Of a stretch of DNA of 64,000 nt, positions 7,297 through 16,177 are shown piece by piece. The stretch spans positions 2,852,001-2,916,000 of the forward strand of contig NZ_JAUSZL010000002.1 of NCBI RefSeq assembly GCF_030817535.1, in the 5' to 3' direction. How positions within the stretch are numbered: position 1 is the stretch's first letter; every line of letters starts with the position of its first letter. A model generated the notes under the pieces. It ran no database searches. It was not told the origin of the DNA and saw only the letters and a list, made by a program, of their open reading frames with translations. Source of the stretch: Streptomyces sp. V3I8 (GTDB taxonomy: Bacteria; Actinomycetota; Actinomycetes; Streptomycetales; Streptomycetaceae). The position numbers and the translations under genes are program-made.

Positions 7297-9489
7297 GTGA
7301 CGCGCAGCGTGTACGTGACCGGGATCGACCGGGGTGACGGCCGCCAGGTCATCGAGCTGGGAGTCATGGAGCTCCTGACCCGCCAGGTGGACCGGGTGGG
7401 GGTGTTCCGGCCACTGGTCCACGACGGGCCCGACCGTCTCTTCGAGCTGCTGCGGGCCCGTTACCGTCTCGCGCAGGACCCGGCGACGGTCTACGGCATG
7501 GACTACCACGAGGCGTCCACGCTCCAGGCCGAGCGGGGCACCGACGAGCTGGTCTCGCAGCTCGTGGACCGCTTCCTGCGGGTGGCCCGCGCGTACGACG
7601 TCGTCCTCGTCCTCGGCACGGACTACGCCGACACCCAGTTCCCGGACGAGCTCGCGCTCAACGCCCGCCTGGCCAACGAGTTCGGCGCCTCCGTGATCCC
7701 GGTCGTGGGGGGCCGCGGGCAGACCGCCGAGTCGGTGCTCGCGGAGACCCGCAACGCGTTCCGTGCCTACGACGGCCTGGGCTGCGACGTGCTGGCGATG
7801 GTGGTGAACCGGGTCGCCCCCGCCGACCGCGGGGAGATCCACGGGCTGCTCGACAACCGCCTGCCCGTGCCGTGCCACGTGCTGCCGGACGAGCCCGCGC
7901 TCTCCGCGCCCACGGTCGCCCAGGTCACGCACGCCCTCGGCGGCAAGGTGCTGCTCGGCGACGACGCGGGGCTCGCCCGCGACGCGATGGGCTTCGTCTT
8001 CGGCGGCGCCATGCTGCCGAACTTCCTGGGCGCGCTGACCCCCGGCTGCATGGTCGTGACGCCCGGCGACCGCGCCGACCTGGTGGTGGGCGCCCTCGCC
8101 GCCCACAGCGCCGGCACCCCGCCCATCGCGGGCGTGCTGCTCACCCTGAACGAGCGTCCCAGCGACCTCGTCCTCACCCTGGCCGCCCGCCTCGCCCCCG
8201 GCACCCCGGTGGTCGCGGTGGAGACCGGCTCCTTCCTCACGGCGTCCGAACTGTTCGCCATGGAGGGCAAGCTGAACGCGGCCACGCCCCGCAAGGCGGA
8301 GACGGCGCTCGGCCTCTTCGAGCGGTACGTGGACACCGCCGACCTGCTCAAGCGCGTCTCGGCGCCCAGCAGCGGCCGCGTCACGCCGATGATGTTCGAG
8401 CACACCCTGCTGGAGCGGGCCCGCTCCGACAGGCGGCGCATCGTGCTGCCCGAGGGCACCGAGGCACGCATCCTGCACGCCGCCGAGGTGCTGCTGCGCC
8501 GCGGTGTCTGCGACCTCACCCTGCTGGGCCCCGTCGACCGGATCCGCAAGGGGGCGGCCGACCTCGGCATCGACCTGGGCGCGGCGCAGCTCATCGACCC
8601 GCAGACCTCGGAGCTGCGCCACCGGTTCGCCGAGCGGTACGCCGAGCTGCGGGCGCACCGGGGCGTGTCGGTCGAGCTGGCGTACGACGTCGTCTCGGAC
8701 GTGAACTACTTCGGCACGCTGATGGTCCAGGAGGGCCTGGCGGACGGCATGGTGTCGGGTTCCGTGCACTCGACCGCGGCCACCATCCGGCCGGCCTTCG
8801 AGATCATCAAGACGAAGCCGGAGGCCTCCATCGTCTCCTCGGTGTTCTTCATGTGCCTCGCCGACAAGGTCCTCGTGTACGGCGACTGCGCGGTCAACCC
8901 GGACCCGGACGCGGAGCAGCTGGCCGACATCGCCGTCCAGTCGGCCGGCACCGCCGCGCAGTTCGGGGTGGAGCCGCGGATCGCGATGCTGTCGTACTCG
9001 ACCGGCACGTCCGGTTCGGGCGCGGACGTCGACAAGGTGCGCACGGCCACCGAGCTGGTCCGCGCCCGCCGCGGCGACCTGCGGATCGAGGGGCCGATCC
9101 AGTACGACGCGGCCGTCGAGCCGTCCGTCGCGGCGACCAAGCTGCCGGGGTCGGAGGTCGCCGGGCAGGCGTCCGTGCTGATCTTCCCGGACCTCAACAC
9201 CGGCAACAACACGTACAAGGCCGTGCAGCGCTCGGCCGGCGCGATCGCCGTCGGACCGGTCCTGCAGGGCCTGCGCAAACCGGTCAACGACCTGTCCCGC
9301 GGCGCGCTGGTCGGGGACATCGTGAACACGGTCGCCATCACCGCGATCCAGGCCCAGGCCGGGCCCCCGGCCCCGGCCGTCCCCGCGCACCAGGACCCGT
9401 CCACGACCGGCGCCCCGGACTCGAACCCGACTCCGACTCCGACCCCGACCCCGACCCCGACTCCGACCCCGAAGGCTTCCGCCCAGTGA
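7297..9489 (+). CDS. pta: Phosphate acetyltransferase
   Basis: Interconverts acetyl-CoA and acetyl phosphate; 730 residues, the long two-domain form. The GTG at 7297 follows GAGGAAACGGAGA and begins MTRSVYVTGID; the open frame upstream (from 7135) is not coding in character. Residues about 1-370 are the P-loop-like/DRTGG regulatory part. The rest is the PTA catalytic domain, with SGSVHSTAATIRPAFEIIKT and SYSTGTSGSGADVDK. The C-terminus has an odd tail (Asn then seven Pro-Thr pairs) encoded by a hexanucleotide repeat. ackA overlaps its stop codon by 4 bp, so the two are translationally coupled for acetate overflow or uptake. Confidence 0.97.
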   Translation: MTRSVYVTGIDRGDGRQVIELGVMELLTRQVDRVGVFRPLVHDGPDRLFELLRARYRLAQDPATVYGMDYHEASTLQAERGTDELVSQLVDRFLRVARAYDVVLVLGTDYADTQFPDELALNARLANEFGASVIPVVGGRGQTAESVLAETRNAFRAYDGLGCDVLAMVVNRVAPADRGEIHGLLDNRLPVPCHVLPDEPALSAPTVAQVTHALGGKVLLGDDAGLARDAMGFVFGGAMLPNFLGALTPGCMVVTPGDRADLVVGALAAHSAGTPPIAGVLLTLNERPSDLVLTLAARLAPGTPVVAVETGSFLTASELFAMEGKLNAATPRKAETALGLFERYVDTADLLKRVSAPSSGRVTPMMFEHTLLERARSDRRRIVLPEGTEARILHAAEVLLRRGVCDLTLLGPVDRIRKGAADLGIDLGAAQLIDPQTSELRHRFAERYAELRAHRGVSVELAYDVVSDVNYFGTLMVQEGLADGMVSGSVHSTAATIRPAFEIIKTKPEASIVSSVFFMCLADKVLVYGDCAVNPDPDAEQLADIAVQSAGTAAQFGVEPRIAMLSYSTGTSGSGADVDKVRTATELVRARRGDLRIEGPIQYDAAVEPSVAATKLPGSEVAGQASVLIFPDLNTGNNTYKAVQRSAGAIAVGPVLQGLRKPVNDLSRGALVGDIVNTVAITAIQAQAGPPAPAVPAHQDPSTTGAPDSNPTPTPTPTPTPTPTPKASAQ
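9427..9471 (+). repeat. Hexanucleotide CCGACY microsatellite in the pta 3' end
   Basis: Seven CCGACY units plus one CCG, encoding (Pro-Thr)7-Pro just before the end of Pta. Because the period is six bases, unit gain or loss would change the tail length without a frameshift. Confidence 0.9.
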
Positions 9490-10709
9490 CCGCCACCCGC
9501 GTCCTCGTCCTCAACTCCGGCTCCTCGTCCGTGAAGTACCAGCTGCTCGACATGGGCGACGGCAGCCGGCTGGCCGCGGGCCTCGTCGAGCGCATCGGCG
9601 AGCAGACCTCCCGGCTCAAGCACTCCCCGCTGGCGTCGGGCGGCGACGACCGCGAGACGACCGGACCGATCGCCGACCACGAGGCCGCGCTGAAGGCCGT
9701 CGCGCGGGAGCTGTCCGGGGACGGGCTCGGTCTGGACTCCCCCGAGCTGGCCGCGATCGGGCACCGGGTCGTGCACGGCGGCAAGCGGTTCACGCGGCCC
9801 ACCGTCGTCGACGACGCGGTCCTCGCCGAGATCGAGCGCCTCATCCCGGTGGCGCCGCTGCACAACCCGGCCAACCTCACCGGCATCCGTACCGCGCAGG
9901 CGCTGCGCCCGGACCTGCCCCAGGTCGCCGTCTTCGACACCGCGTTCCACACGACGATGCCGGAGGCCGCGGCCCGCTACGCGATCGACGTGGAGACCGC
10001 CGACAGGCACCGCGTGCGCCGGTACGGCTTCCACGGCACCTCGCACGCGTACGTGTCCCGCGAGAGCGCCCGTCTCCTGGGCCGGGCCCCCGAGGACGTG
10101 AACGTCATCGTGCTGCACCTGGGCAACGGCGCCTCGGCGTCGGCGGTCGAGGGCGGCAGGTGCGTCGACACCTCCATGGGCCTCACTCCGCTGGAGGGGC
10201 TCGTGATGGGGACGCGCTCGGGAGACGTGGATCCCGCGGTCATCTTCCATTTGGCGCGCGTTGGCGGAATGTCCACGGACGAGATCGACACTCTGCTCAA
10301 CAAGAAGAGCGGGCTCATCGGGCTGTGCGGTGACAACGACATGCGGGAGATCCGCCGGCGCATCGACGAGGACGCCGAGGATGCCGCGCCGGCCCGGCTC
10401 GCCTTCGACATCTACATACACCGGCTGAGGAAATACATCGGCGCGTACTACGCGGTACTGGGACGGGTCGACGCGGTCGTCTTCACCGCCGGGGTCGGGG
10501 AGAACTCCGCCCCCGTGCGCGAGGCGGCGATCGCGGGCCTGGAGGGGCTGGGCCTGGCCGTCGACGGCGAGCTGAACGCCGTACGGTCCGGCGGGCCGCG
10601 GCTGATCTCGCCGCCGGGCGCGCGGGTCGCGGTGGCCGTCGTGCCGACCGACGAGGAACTGGAGATCGCGAACCAGACCTACGCGCTGGTACGGGAGGGC
10701 GACGCCTGA
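9486..10709 (+). CDS. ackA: Acetate kinase
   Basis: Transfers phosphate between acetyl phosphate and ADP to give acetate and ATP; 407 residues. It starts with GTG at 9486 inside the pta stop (GTGA overlap). It shows the ASKHA-fold acetate kinase signatures VLNSGSSSVKYQLLD (N-terminal), HRVVHGGKRF, FDTAFHTTMPEAA, RYGFHGTSHAYVS, LHLGNGASASAVEGG and VFTAGVGENS. It forms a two-gene operon with pta and is followed by pyk after a 176-bp gap, so substrate-level ATP formation from acetyl-CoA and PEP is encoded in one stretch. Confidence 0.98.
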   Translation: MTATRVLVLNSGSSSVKYQLLDMGDGSRLAAGLVERIGEQTSRLKHSPLASGGDDRETTGPIADHEAALKAVARELSGDGLGLDSPELAAIGHRVVHGGKRFTRPTVVDDAVLAEIERLIPVAPLHNPANLTGIRTAQALRPDLPQVAVFDTAFHTTMPEAAARYAIDVETADRHRVRRYGFHGTSHAYVSRESARLLGRAPEDVNVIVLHLGNGASASAVEGGRCVDTSMGLTPLEGLVMGTRSGDVDPAVIFHLARVGGMSTDEIDTLLNKKSGLIGLCGDNDMREIRRRIDEDAEDAAPARLAFDIYIHRLRKYIGAYYAVLGRVDAVVFTAGVGENSAPVREAAIAGLEGLGLAVDGELNAVRSGGPRLISPPGARVAVAVVPTDEELEIANQTYALVREGDA

Positions 10710-10885
10710 CGGGGCGTGGCCGGTTGCCGAGATGAACAGTGGAAAAGCGGAGGAAAAAGCGGAAACGCGGAAAAGACCGGCCCGGGAATGGCCCGTCGGA
10801 TTCACGCCTGAGCGCGCGTCCGCCCATATGTATCTTCCGCCAGCCGGAATATTCCGAAGCGAAACAAACCGATAGGATCGCCCCC

Positions 10886-12304
10886 ATGCGCCGTTCCAAA
10901 ATCGTCTGCACACTCGGCCCCGCCGTCGACTCCCACGAACAGCTCGTCTCGCTCATCGAGGCCGGCATGAACGTGGCCCGTTTCAACTTCAGCCACGGCT
11001 CGCACGCCGAGCACCAGGGCCGGTACGACCGGGTCCGGGCCGCCGCCCAGGAGACGGGCCGCGCCATCGGCGTCCTCGCCGACCTGCAGGGCCCGAAGAT
11101 CCGGCTCGAGACCTTCGCCGAGGGCCCCGTGGAGCTGGAGCGCGGTGACGAGTTCACCATCACGACCGAGGACGTCCCGGGCGACAAGTCGATCTGCGGC
11201 ACCACGTACAAGGGTCTGCCGGGCGACGTCTCCAAGGGCGACCAGGTCCTGATCAACGACGGCAACGTCGAGCTGCGGGTCGTCGAGGTCGAGGGCCCGA
11301 ACGTCAGGACGATCGTCATCGAGGGCGGTGTCATCTCGGACCACAAGGGCATCAACCTGCCCGGTACGGCCGTGAACGTGCCGGCGCTGTCCGAGAAGGA
11401 CGTCGACGACCTGCGCTTCGCCCTGCGGATGGGCTGCGACCTGGTCGCGCTCTCCTTCGTGCGCGACGCCCACGACGTGAACGACGTGCACAAGATCATG
11501 GACGAGGAGGGCCGCCGGGTCCCCGTCATCGCCAAGGTGGAGAAGCCGCAGGCGGTGGAGAACATGGAGGCCGTCGTGGCGGCCTTCGACGGTGTCATGG
11601 TGGCCCGCGGCGACCTGGCCGTCGAGTACCCCCTGGAGCGGGTCCCGATGGTGCAGAAGCGCCTCGTGGAGCTGTGCCGGCGCAACGCCAAGCCGGTGAT
11701 CGTCGCGACCCAGATGATGGAGTCGATGATCACCAACTCCCGCCCGACGCGCGCCGAGGCCTCCGACGTGGCCAACGCGATCCTGGACGGGGCGGACGCG
11801 GTCATGCTGTCGGCCGAGTCCAGCGTCGGCGCGTACCCGATCGAGACCGTGAAGACGATGTCGAAGATCGTCGTCGCGGCCGAGCAGGAGCTGCTCTCCA
11901 AGGGCCTGCAGCCGCTCGTGCCGGGCAAGAAGCCGCGTACGCAGGGTGGTTCGGTGGCCCGCGCCGCGTGCGAGATCGCCGACTTCCTCGGCGGCCGGGG
12001 CCTGGTGGCCTTCACCGATTCGGGTGACACCGCGCGCCGCCTGTCCCGCTACCGCGCGGCGCAGCCGATCGTGGCCTTCACCACGGAGGAGGGCACCCGC
12101 AACCAGCTCGCGCTGAGCTGGGGCGTCGAGTCCTACGTCGTGCCGTTCGTGAACAGCACCGACGAGATGGTCGAGCTGGTCGACAACGAACTGCGCAAGC
12201 TCAACCGCTTCAGCGAGGGCGACGTCGTCGTGATGACCGCCGGTTCGCCCCCCGGCGTCCCCGGCACCACCAACATGGTCCGCGTGCACCACCTGGGCGC
12301 CTGA
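10886..12304 (+). CDS. pyk: Pyruvate kinase
   Basis: Last step of glycolysis, PEP plus ADP to pyruvate plus ATP; 472 residues. Motifs: MNVARFNFSHGSH, LQGPKIRLE, KVEKPQAVENMEAV (active-site Lys/Glu), ARGDLAVEYPLE, and ATQMMESMITNSRPTRAEASD followed by GADAVMLSAE. The ATG at 10886 is supported by conservation of MRRSKIVCTLGPA. Two readings of the upstream DNA are possible: AGGA as a ribosome site, or TAGGAT (10873-10878) as a -10 box exactly 7 nt before the ATG, which would make a leaderless mRNA. A purine-rich stretch (10740-10780) precedes it. Known streptomycetes carry two pyk genes; this one sits beside pta-ackA. Confidence 0.97.
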   Translation: MRRSKIVCTLGPAVDSHEQLVSLIEAGMNVARFNFSHGSHAEHQGRYDRVRAAAQETGRAIGVLADLQGPKIRLETFAEGPVELERGDEFTITTEDVPGDKSICGTTYKGLPGDVSKGDQVLINDGNVELRVVEVEGPNVRTIVIEGGVISDHKGINLPGTAVNVPALSEKDVDDLRFALRMGCDLVALSFVRDAHDVNDVHKIMDEEGRRVPVIAKVEKPQAVENMEAVVAAFDGVMVARGDLAVEYPLERVPMVQKRLVELCRRNAKPVIVATQMMESMITNSRPTRAEASDVANAILDGADAVMLSAESSVGAYPIETVKTMSKIVVAAEQELLSKGLQPLVPGKKPRTQGGSVARAACEIADFLGGRGLVAFTDSGDTARRLSRYRAAQPIVAFTTEEGTRNQLALSWGVESYVVPFVNSTDEMVELVDNELRKLNRFSEGDVVVMTAGSPPGVPGTTNMVRVHHLGA

Positions 12305-12329
12305 ACCGCCCCCGTACGACGCGTACGCC

Positions 12330-12367
12330 ACCGAGGGCGCCTCCTGGACCACAGGGGGCGCCCCGGT
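12330..12367. terminator. Hairpin after pyk, between convergent genes
   Basis: ACCGAGGGCGCC can pair with GGGCGCCCCGGT with one small irregularity. It sits 26 bp past the pyk stop and 16 bp before the 3' end of the convergent small gene. There is no T-run, as is common in high-GC actinomycetes. Confidence 0.55.
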
Positions 12368-12382
12368 GCGTTCCGGCGCCGC

Positions 12383-12931
12383 TTACGGCAGGTTGTCGGC
12401 CAGCTGCTGCCAGGCCTCGTGCTCGGCCCGCCGGGGATGGTCCCCGACGTGGGGAGCCACGGCACGCGTGACCGCGAGCAACCGCTTGGCCTGCCGGAGG
12501 CGAAGGATCTGTCCGCGCTCCAACTCCCTCCAGCGCGGGGCGAGTTCGGCAGCCTCCTCACGGCGCACGGGCAGCGCGTCCAGGGCCCGGTCGAGCAGCG
12601 GCCGCGGGTCGAGCAGGGGCACGTCCGGGTGCGGCCCCACGTTCGTCAGCAGCCAGGCCCTGAGCCACAGGTCACGCATCAGCCATTCGCCGCCCTGCGG
12701 ACCGGCCGACCGCTCGGCTGCCGCCATCAGAGCCGACCACGCCGCTCCGACCGCGCGCCACCGCCCGGCGGGCATCTCCACGGGATCCTGCTGCAGCCGA
12801 GCGGCGAACATCTGGGCCGCGAGCAGCCACTGGTTCACGTCGCCGTCGGCTCGCGCGGCCTCCGGCGCCGACCAGCGGCGCACGTGTCCGTCGAGGTCCA
12901 GCCGGTCCAGCTCGTCGAAAAGACGGCTCAT
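12383..12931 (-). CDS. Conserved hypothetical protein, 182 residues
   Basis: I do not recognise a family. The protein is helical, Trp/Arg/Ala-rich, has no signal peptide or membrane segment, and has repeated WR..WSAL / LWLRAWLL patterns suggesting a helical-repeat fold. Two starts are adjacent, GTG 12934 and ATG 12931; the ATG is better placed (GGAG 7 nt upstream). It is single, convergent to pyk, and followed on its upstream side by the terminator of the surface operon. Composition and codon bias match the neighbours, so it looks like a resident core gene. Confidence 0.75.
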   Translation of the reverse strand: MSRLFDELDRLDLDGHVRRWSAPEAARADGDVNQWLLAAQMFAARLQQDPVEMPAGRWRAVGAAWSALMAAAERSAGPQGGEWLMRDLWLRAWLLTNVGPHPDVPLLDPRPLLDRALDALPVRREEAAELAPRWRELERGQILRLRQAKRLLAVTRAVAPHVGDHPRRAEHEAWQQLADNLP

Positions 12932-12962
12932 CACAGAGCTCCAGGTCGAACACCTGCACCGT

Positions 12963-12998
12963 GCGGGGGCCGGAGCACAGCAGCGCCCCGGCCCCCGC
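12963..12998 (-). terminator. Terminator of the DUF6230/DUF6114 operon
   Basis: GCGGGGGCCGG (12963-12973) pairs perfectly with CCGGCCCCCGC (12988-12998). It lies 57 bp beyond the stop of the last operon gene on the minus strand. Confidence 0.65.
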
Positions 12999-13054
12999 GC
13001 GAGCGGGAGAACCGGGGCGCCGCCCTGTGCGGCTCCCGAACCGGACCGAGGGGT

Positions 13055-14383
13055 CTAGCCGAGCGGCGTGTTGTACTGCCGCATCCCGGGGATCGTCAGG
13101 TCGCCGCCGAACTGGGCGGCCTGCACGACCTTCACCTTCGTGAAGTAGATCAGCGGGATGTTCAGCGGCGGCGGGTGCTCCGGGTCGAACGTGATCGGGA
13201 TCAGCCCGAGCAGGTTGCCCGAGATGCTCTCCGTGTACATGACCGTCTTGCCGTCCTTGATGGTGGACGTCGTGCCGCTGCCCGCCTGGACGTGGTAGCG
13301 CACCCCGGCGTCCTTGTCGTCGACCGTCTGGTGCAGGTCGCCGATGTCGGTGCCGTCGGAGATCACGTACTTCAGGACCTCCTTGACCGAGCCGTTGGCG
13401 GTCTTCACCTTGACGACGCCCTGGTAGTCGGCGCCCTTGAGCGTCAGGGAGCTGGCCTCCAGCATCCAGGGGTCGTCGGCCAGGGCCGGGATGCCCGTCT
13501 CGACGCCGCCCTCGTCGTCCGTGGCGGCCGGGCAGTCGTCCGGGTCCGTGGTGGAGCTTGCGGAGGGGCTGGGCGTCGGGGTCGGGGTCGGGGAGGCCGT
13601 GGCCCCGTCGGCCGCGTCCTCCGCCTTCTCCGTGGCGTCCGCGGCCGGCCCGGTCGCCTCGTCGGTCGCGTCCCCCGCCGGGTCATCGGCCTTGCCGGCG
13701 GTGTCCTTCGGGTCCTCGGCGGCTTCCGAGGCGCTCTTCGTCGCCGAGGCGCTCGGCGTGGCGGACGGCTCCGCGGTGGGGGTCGCGGACTCCTTCTCGC
13801 CGGGCGTGAGGATGTCCTCGAGCGCGTCGCCGATGCCCTCCAGGAGACCGCCGCCGCTCTGCGAGGGCGTGGGCGCCGGGGTGGACGCGCCGCCCCCGGA
13901 TCCGGCCGGGGCGCTCGCGGAGGCGGACGGGGAGGGCTCGGGCTCGTCCTCGGAACCTGAATCCGAGGAAGAGCCGTCGCCCGCCGGGCCGTCGCCCGCG
14001 GAGTCGCCGCCGGACGGGTCCTGGCCGTCGTCGGTGGCGGGAGCGCTCGTCGAGGCGGAGGGCGACGGGGTCGGCGACGCCGTCGTGTCCTTGTCCTTGT
14101 CCTCGTCGGCGTCCTTCTTGCTGTCGTCCAGCGCCTCGACGCAGTCCTTGTACTCGTCGATCGTGAGGTTCTTCGCCGACGGCTTGTCGTCGGCCGAGGC
14201 GAGGGTCGGCGTGAACCCCATGCCCATGAGGATGGCGGTCGGCATCGACGCGATGGCTATCGCCTTGCCCGCGGGCACGTGCAGCCTGGTGAAGAGCGGC
14301 TTCCTGGGGGCTGCGTGCCGCGGCCCGGTTCTCGCACGGGTCTCGCCCGCGGAGTCCGCGTAGTGGACCTCGTCAGCCGGCAC
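13055..14383 (-). CDS. Exported Ser/Pro/Ala/Asp-rich surface protein
   Basis: 442 residues, third gene of a minus-strand operon; its GTG start overlaps the preceding DUF6114 gene by 11 bp and follows GGGAGG. Residues 1-37 are a charged N-region, 38-63 a hydrophobic export or anchor segment ending TLASA, and about 90-270 a low-complexity linker (SPTPSPSAST, DGQDPSGGDSAGDG, ATKSASEAAED). The C-terminal domain, about 155 residues, is predicted beta-rich (SLTLKGADYQGVVKVKTANG, then DLTIPGMRQYN). The linker looks like a cell-wall spanner presenting the C-terminal domain outside. No enzyme motif is visible. It probably works with the DUF6114 and DUF6230 partners; function unknown. Confidence 0.85.
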   Translation of the reverse strand: MPADEVHYADSAGETRARTGPRHAAPRKPLFTRLHVPAGKAIAIASMPTAILMGMGFTPTLASADDKPSAKNLTIDEYKDCVEALDDSKKDADEDKDKDTTASPTPSPSASTSAPATDDGQDPSGGDSAGDGPAGDGSSSDSGSEDEPEPSPSASASAPAGSGGGASTPAPTPSQSGGGLLEGIGDALEDILTPGEKESATPTAEPSATPSASATKSASEAAEDPKDTAGKADDPAGDATDEATGPAADATEKAEDAADGATASPTPTPTPSPSASSTTDPDDCPAATDDEGGVETGIPALADDPWMLEASSLTLKGADYQGVVKVKTANGSVKEVLKYVISDGTDIGDLHQTVDDKDAGVRYHVQAGSGTTSTIKDGKTVMYTESISGNLLGLIPITFDPEHPPPLNIPLIYFTKVKVVQAAQFGGDLTIPGMRQYNTPLG

Positions 14384-14927
14384 TGTGCCTCCCGTTCGCC
14401 CCGTTGACCGGGCTCGTTCCTGACAGATCGTTCGGCTCGGTCGTCCCGGCGGCCGGCGGTACGGCCTGCGGAGCGCCTCCCTTGTCCGTACGGTCCGTCC
14501 CGGTCCGGTGTGCGTCCGGCTCGTCGCCCGGCACCCAGGCGACCGCCATCCCGCCGCCGATCAGGGCCAGCAGGAAACCGATCAGGAAGCCGCCGAGGTT
14601 CGACACGGGGATGGAGACCAGCCCGAGCAGGATCGCCGCGACACCGGCGAAGACCCGCACATGCTTCTGGAACCAGAGGCTGAGTCCGAGAACACCCAGG
14701 AGTACCCCGATGATGAGCGAGCCGGCACCCGCGGTCGTCGCCATGGCCAGCGTCAGATGCCCGATCTGGAGGTTCGCGTACGGGAAGTACGCGATCGGGA
14801 ATCCCGCGAGCAGGATGAACAGGCCGGCCCAGAACGGACGGCCACCCCGCCAGGCACGGAACCGCAACCGCCAGTAGGTGATTTGACCGCGCGCGGCAGG
14901 AGTCCCTGCAGGAGTCTCGGCGCTCAT
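14373..14927 (-). CDS. DUF6114-type integral membrane protein
   Basis: 184 residues. The ATG at 14927 has AGGGAG 9 nt upstream; the frame is open to 14969 but that part has no support. About four hydrophobic segments: FWAGLFILLAGFPIAYF, AMATTAGAGSLIIGVLLGVLGL, VFAGVAAILLGLVSIPV and FLIGFLLALIGGGMAVAW. A hydrophilic tail follows. From memory, this matches the Streptomyces DUF6114 family, commonly beside DUF6230. It is the middle gene of the operon and overlaps the surface protein gene. It could be the membrane anchor or exporter for its partners, but nothing in the sequence proves that. Confidence 0.85.
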   Translation of the reverse strand: MSAETPAGTPAARGQITYWRLRFRAWRGGRPFWAGLFILLAGFPIAYFPYANLQIGHLTLAMATTAGAGSLIIGVLLGVLGLSLWFQKHVRVFAGVAAILLGLVSIPVSNLGGFLIGFLLALIGGGMAVAWVPGDEPDAHRTGTDRTDKGGAPQAVPPAAGTTEPNDLSGTSPVNGANGRHSAG

Positions 14928-15034
14928 GGAAAACAGCTCCCTGGAACGGCGTTGCGTTGAGAGGTTCACGTACTACGAAGTAGGGGGACGGGCGGGCGAG
15001 GCGGCACAGGCCCCCTCACCCGCCCGGAGAGTGC

Positions 15035-15670
15035 TCAGTAGCACTCGTTGACACCCTTGGAGAACGACATCTTCAGGCCACTGAGCTTGAAGGTGCCGGC
15101 CGTGGTCGCCCACGCCGTCTGCTTCACACCGGTCAGCACGGCCGAGTCGGCCTGCTGGGCGAAGCCGTAGGGGTTCGCCTGGTCACCCTTGGCGATCCCC
15201 GGACCCTTGCTGGCGTCCTTGGCCGCGACACCGATGTCGATGTTGCGGAAGGTCGCGTCCGCCTCGAGGTCCTCGACGTCGATGTAGAGCTGCTTGGCCT
15301 CGACCGGGTCGTGCCCCTTGCCGCCCGCGTTCAGCGTCAGGGTGACGGAACCGAGCAACGGGATGTTCGGGGTGACCACGGACTGGCACATGTTCGTGAT
15401 CGTGGCGCTCTCGAACGCCGACACCGCGACCGGGTGCGCCGTCTTGTCGCCCTTGAGTGTGTACCCCTGGTCGATGGCTCCGTACTGAGAGAAGCCCGTA
15501 CCGTCGAGACGGTCCGCCGTCACCTTGAACGACTGACCCGACACACTGAACGACGCGGCGAGAGCGCCCTGAGCCAGGGCGACACCTATCGCGGCCGTCG
15601 CGACCACGCTGGGCACCATGACCACAGCGAAGCGCTTCCATCTGGTCCCGCCACGCACCTGGGACTCCAT
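15035..15670 (-). CDS. DUF6230-type secreted protein
   Basis: 211 residues, first gene of the operon. The ATG at 15670 has a perfect AAGGAGG 4 nt upstream, which decides against the longer frame. There is an N-terminal export segment (KRFAVVMVPSVVATAAIGVALAQGALA), then a beta-rich exported domain with two or three cysteines. In many Streptomyces genomes relatives carry the label cholesterol esterase, but I see no GXSXG nucleophile here, so that label is not supported. It is followed by DUF6114 after 107 bp. Two TTACT/AGTAA palindromes lie 375-525 bp upstream. Confidence 0.86.
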   Translation of the reverse strand: MESQVRGGTRWKRFAVVMVPSVVATAAIGVALAQGALAASFSVSGQSFKVTADRLDGTGFSQYGAIDQGYTLKGDKTAHPVAVSAFESATITNMCQSVVTPNIPLLGSVTLTLNAGGKGHDPVEAKQLYIDVEDLEADATFRNIDIGVAAKDASKGPGIAKGDQANPYGFAQQADSAVLTGVKQTAWATTAGTFKLSGLKMSFSKGVNECY

Positions 15671-16046
15671 ATTTCCTCCTTCTCGGACGTACATCTCCGG
15701 CCCTGGCTGCCTCCAGACGGCGGCTCAGCCGGGCAGGGATGGGAGAAGTGCTACGTCCTCGGGAAGGAGAGCGCCCCGAACCGGAGGCGCGCAACGCACC
15801 CGGATCACCGGCGATCACCCCCGAGCGACAACCACTGGTCGCGCCTGAACACTTCACGCACAACCTGCCGGACAGGCTCCGCCGGAACCGGCGAAGACCC
15901 CCCTGCCCAAGGGACGGCACCACTGCCGCCGTCCCTGCCCGGTGGGGACCCAAGACAACCCGCTGACCCGAGTGGCTGTCGGGGAAGGGAAATGGACCGA
16001 GCGTCGCCGATCGTGGTGCATTCTCGCCGCCCGCACAAGGGGGTTC

Positions 16047-16062
16047 GTTACTGGCTAGTAAC
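16047..16062. promoter_or_regulatory. Palindrome GTTACTGGCTAGTAAC
   Basis: Perfect 6-bp arms (GTTACT and AGTAAC) around GGCT. A second site, TTACTCCCAGTAA, occurs at 16178-16190. The form is typical of a TetR-family operator. Both lie upstream of the DUF6230 operon. Confidence 0.5.
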
Positions 16063-16177
16063 GGGCGGATAACCGAACGACGACCCGTCGGTGTCCACCG
16101 ACAACTGAGGGTGGCCTCGAACGAGGGGCCAAAGTGGTGGAATTCCGGACGGATTTCGACAGACCCACGCTGTCGAC

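Noticed and set aside
7015..9390. 791-codon open frame antisense to pta
   Set aside because: Arg/Gly/His-rich, no family resemblance; pta is certain on the other strand.
15035..15670. Cholesterol esterase assignment for the DUF6230 protein
   Set aside because: No GXSXG nucleophile motif or hydrolase fold signature is visible; the label seems to be inherited annotation.
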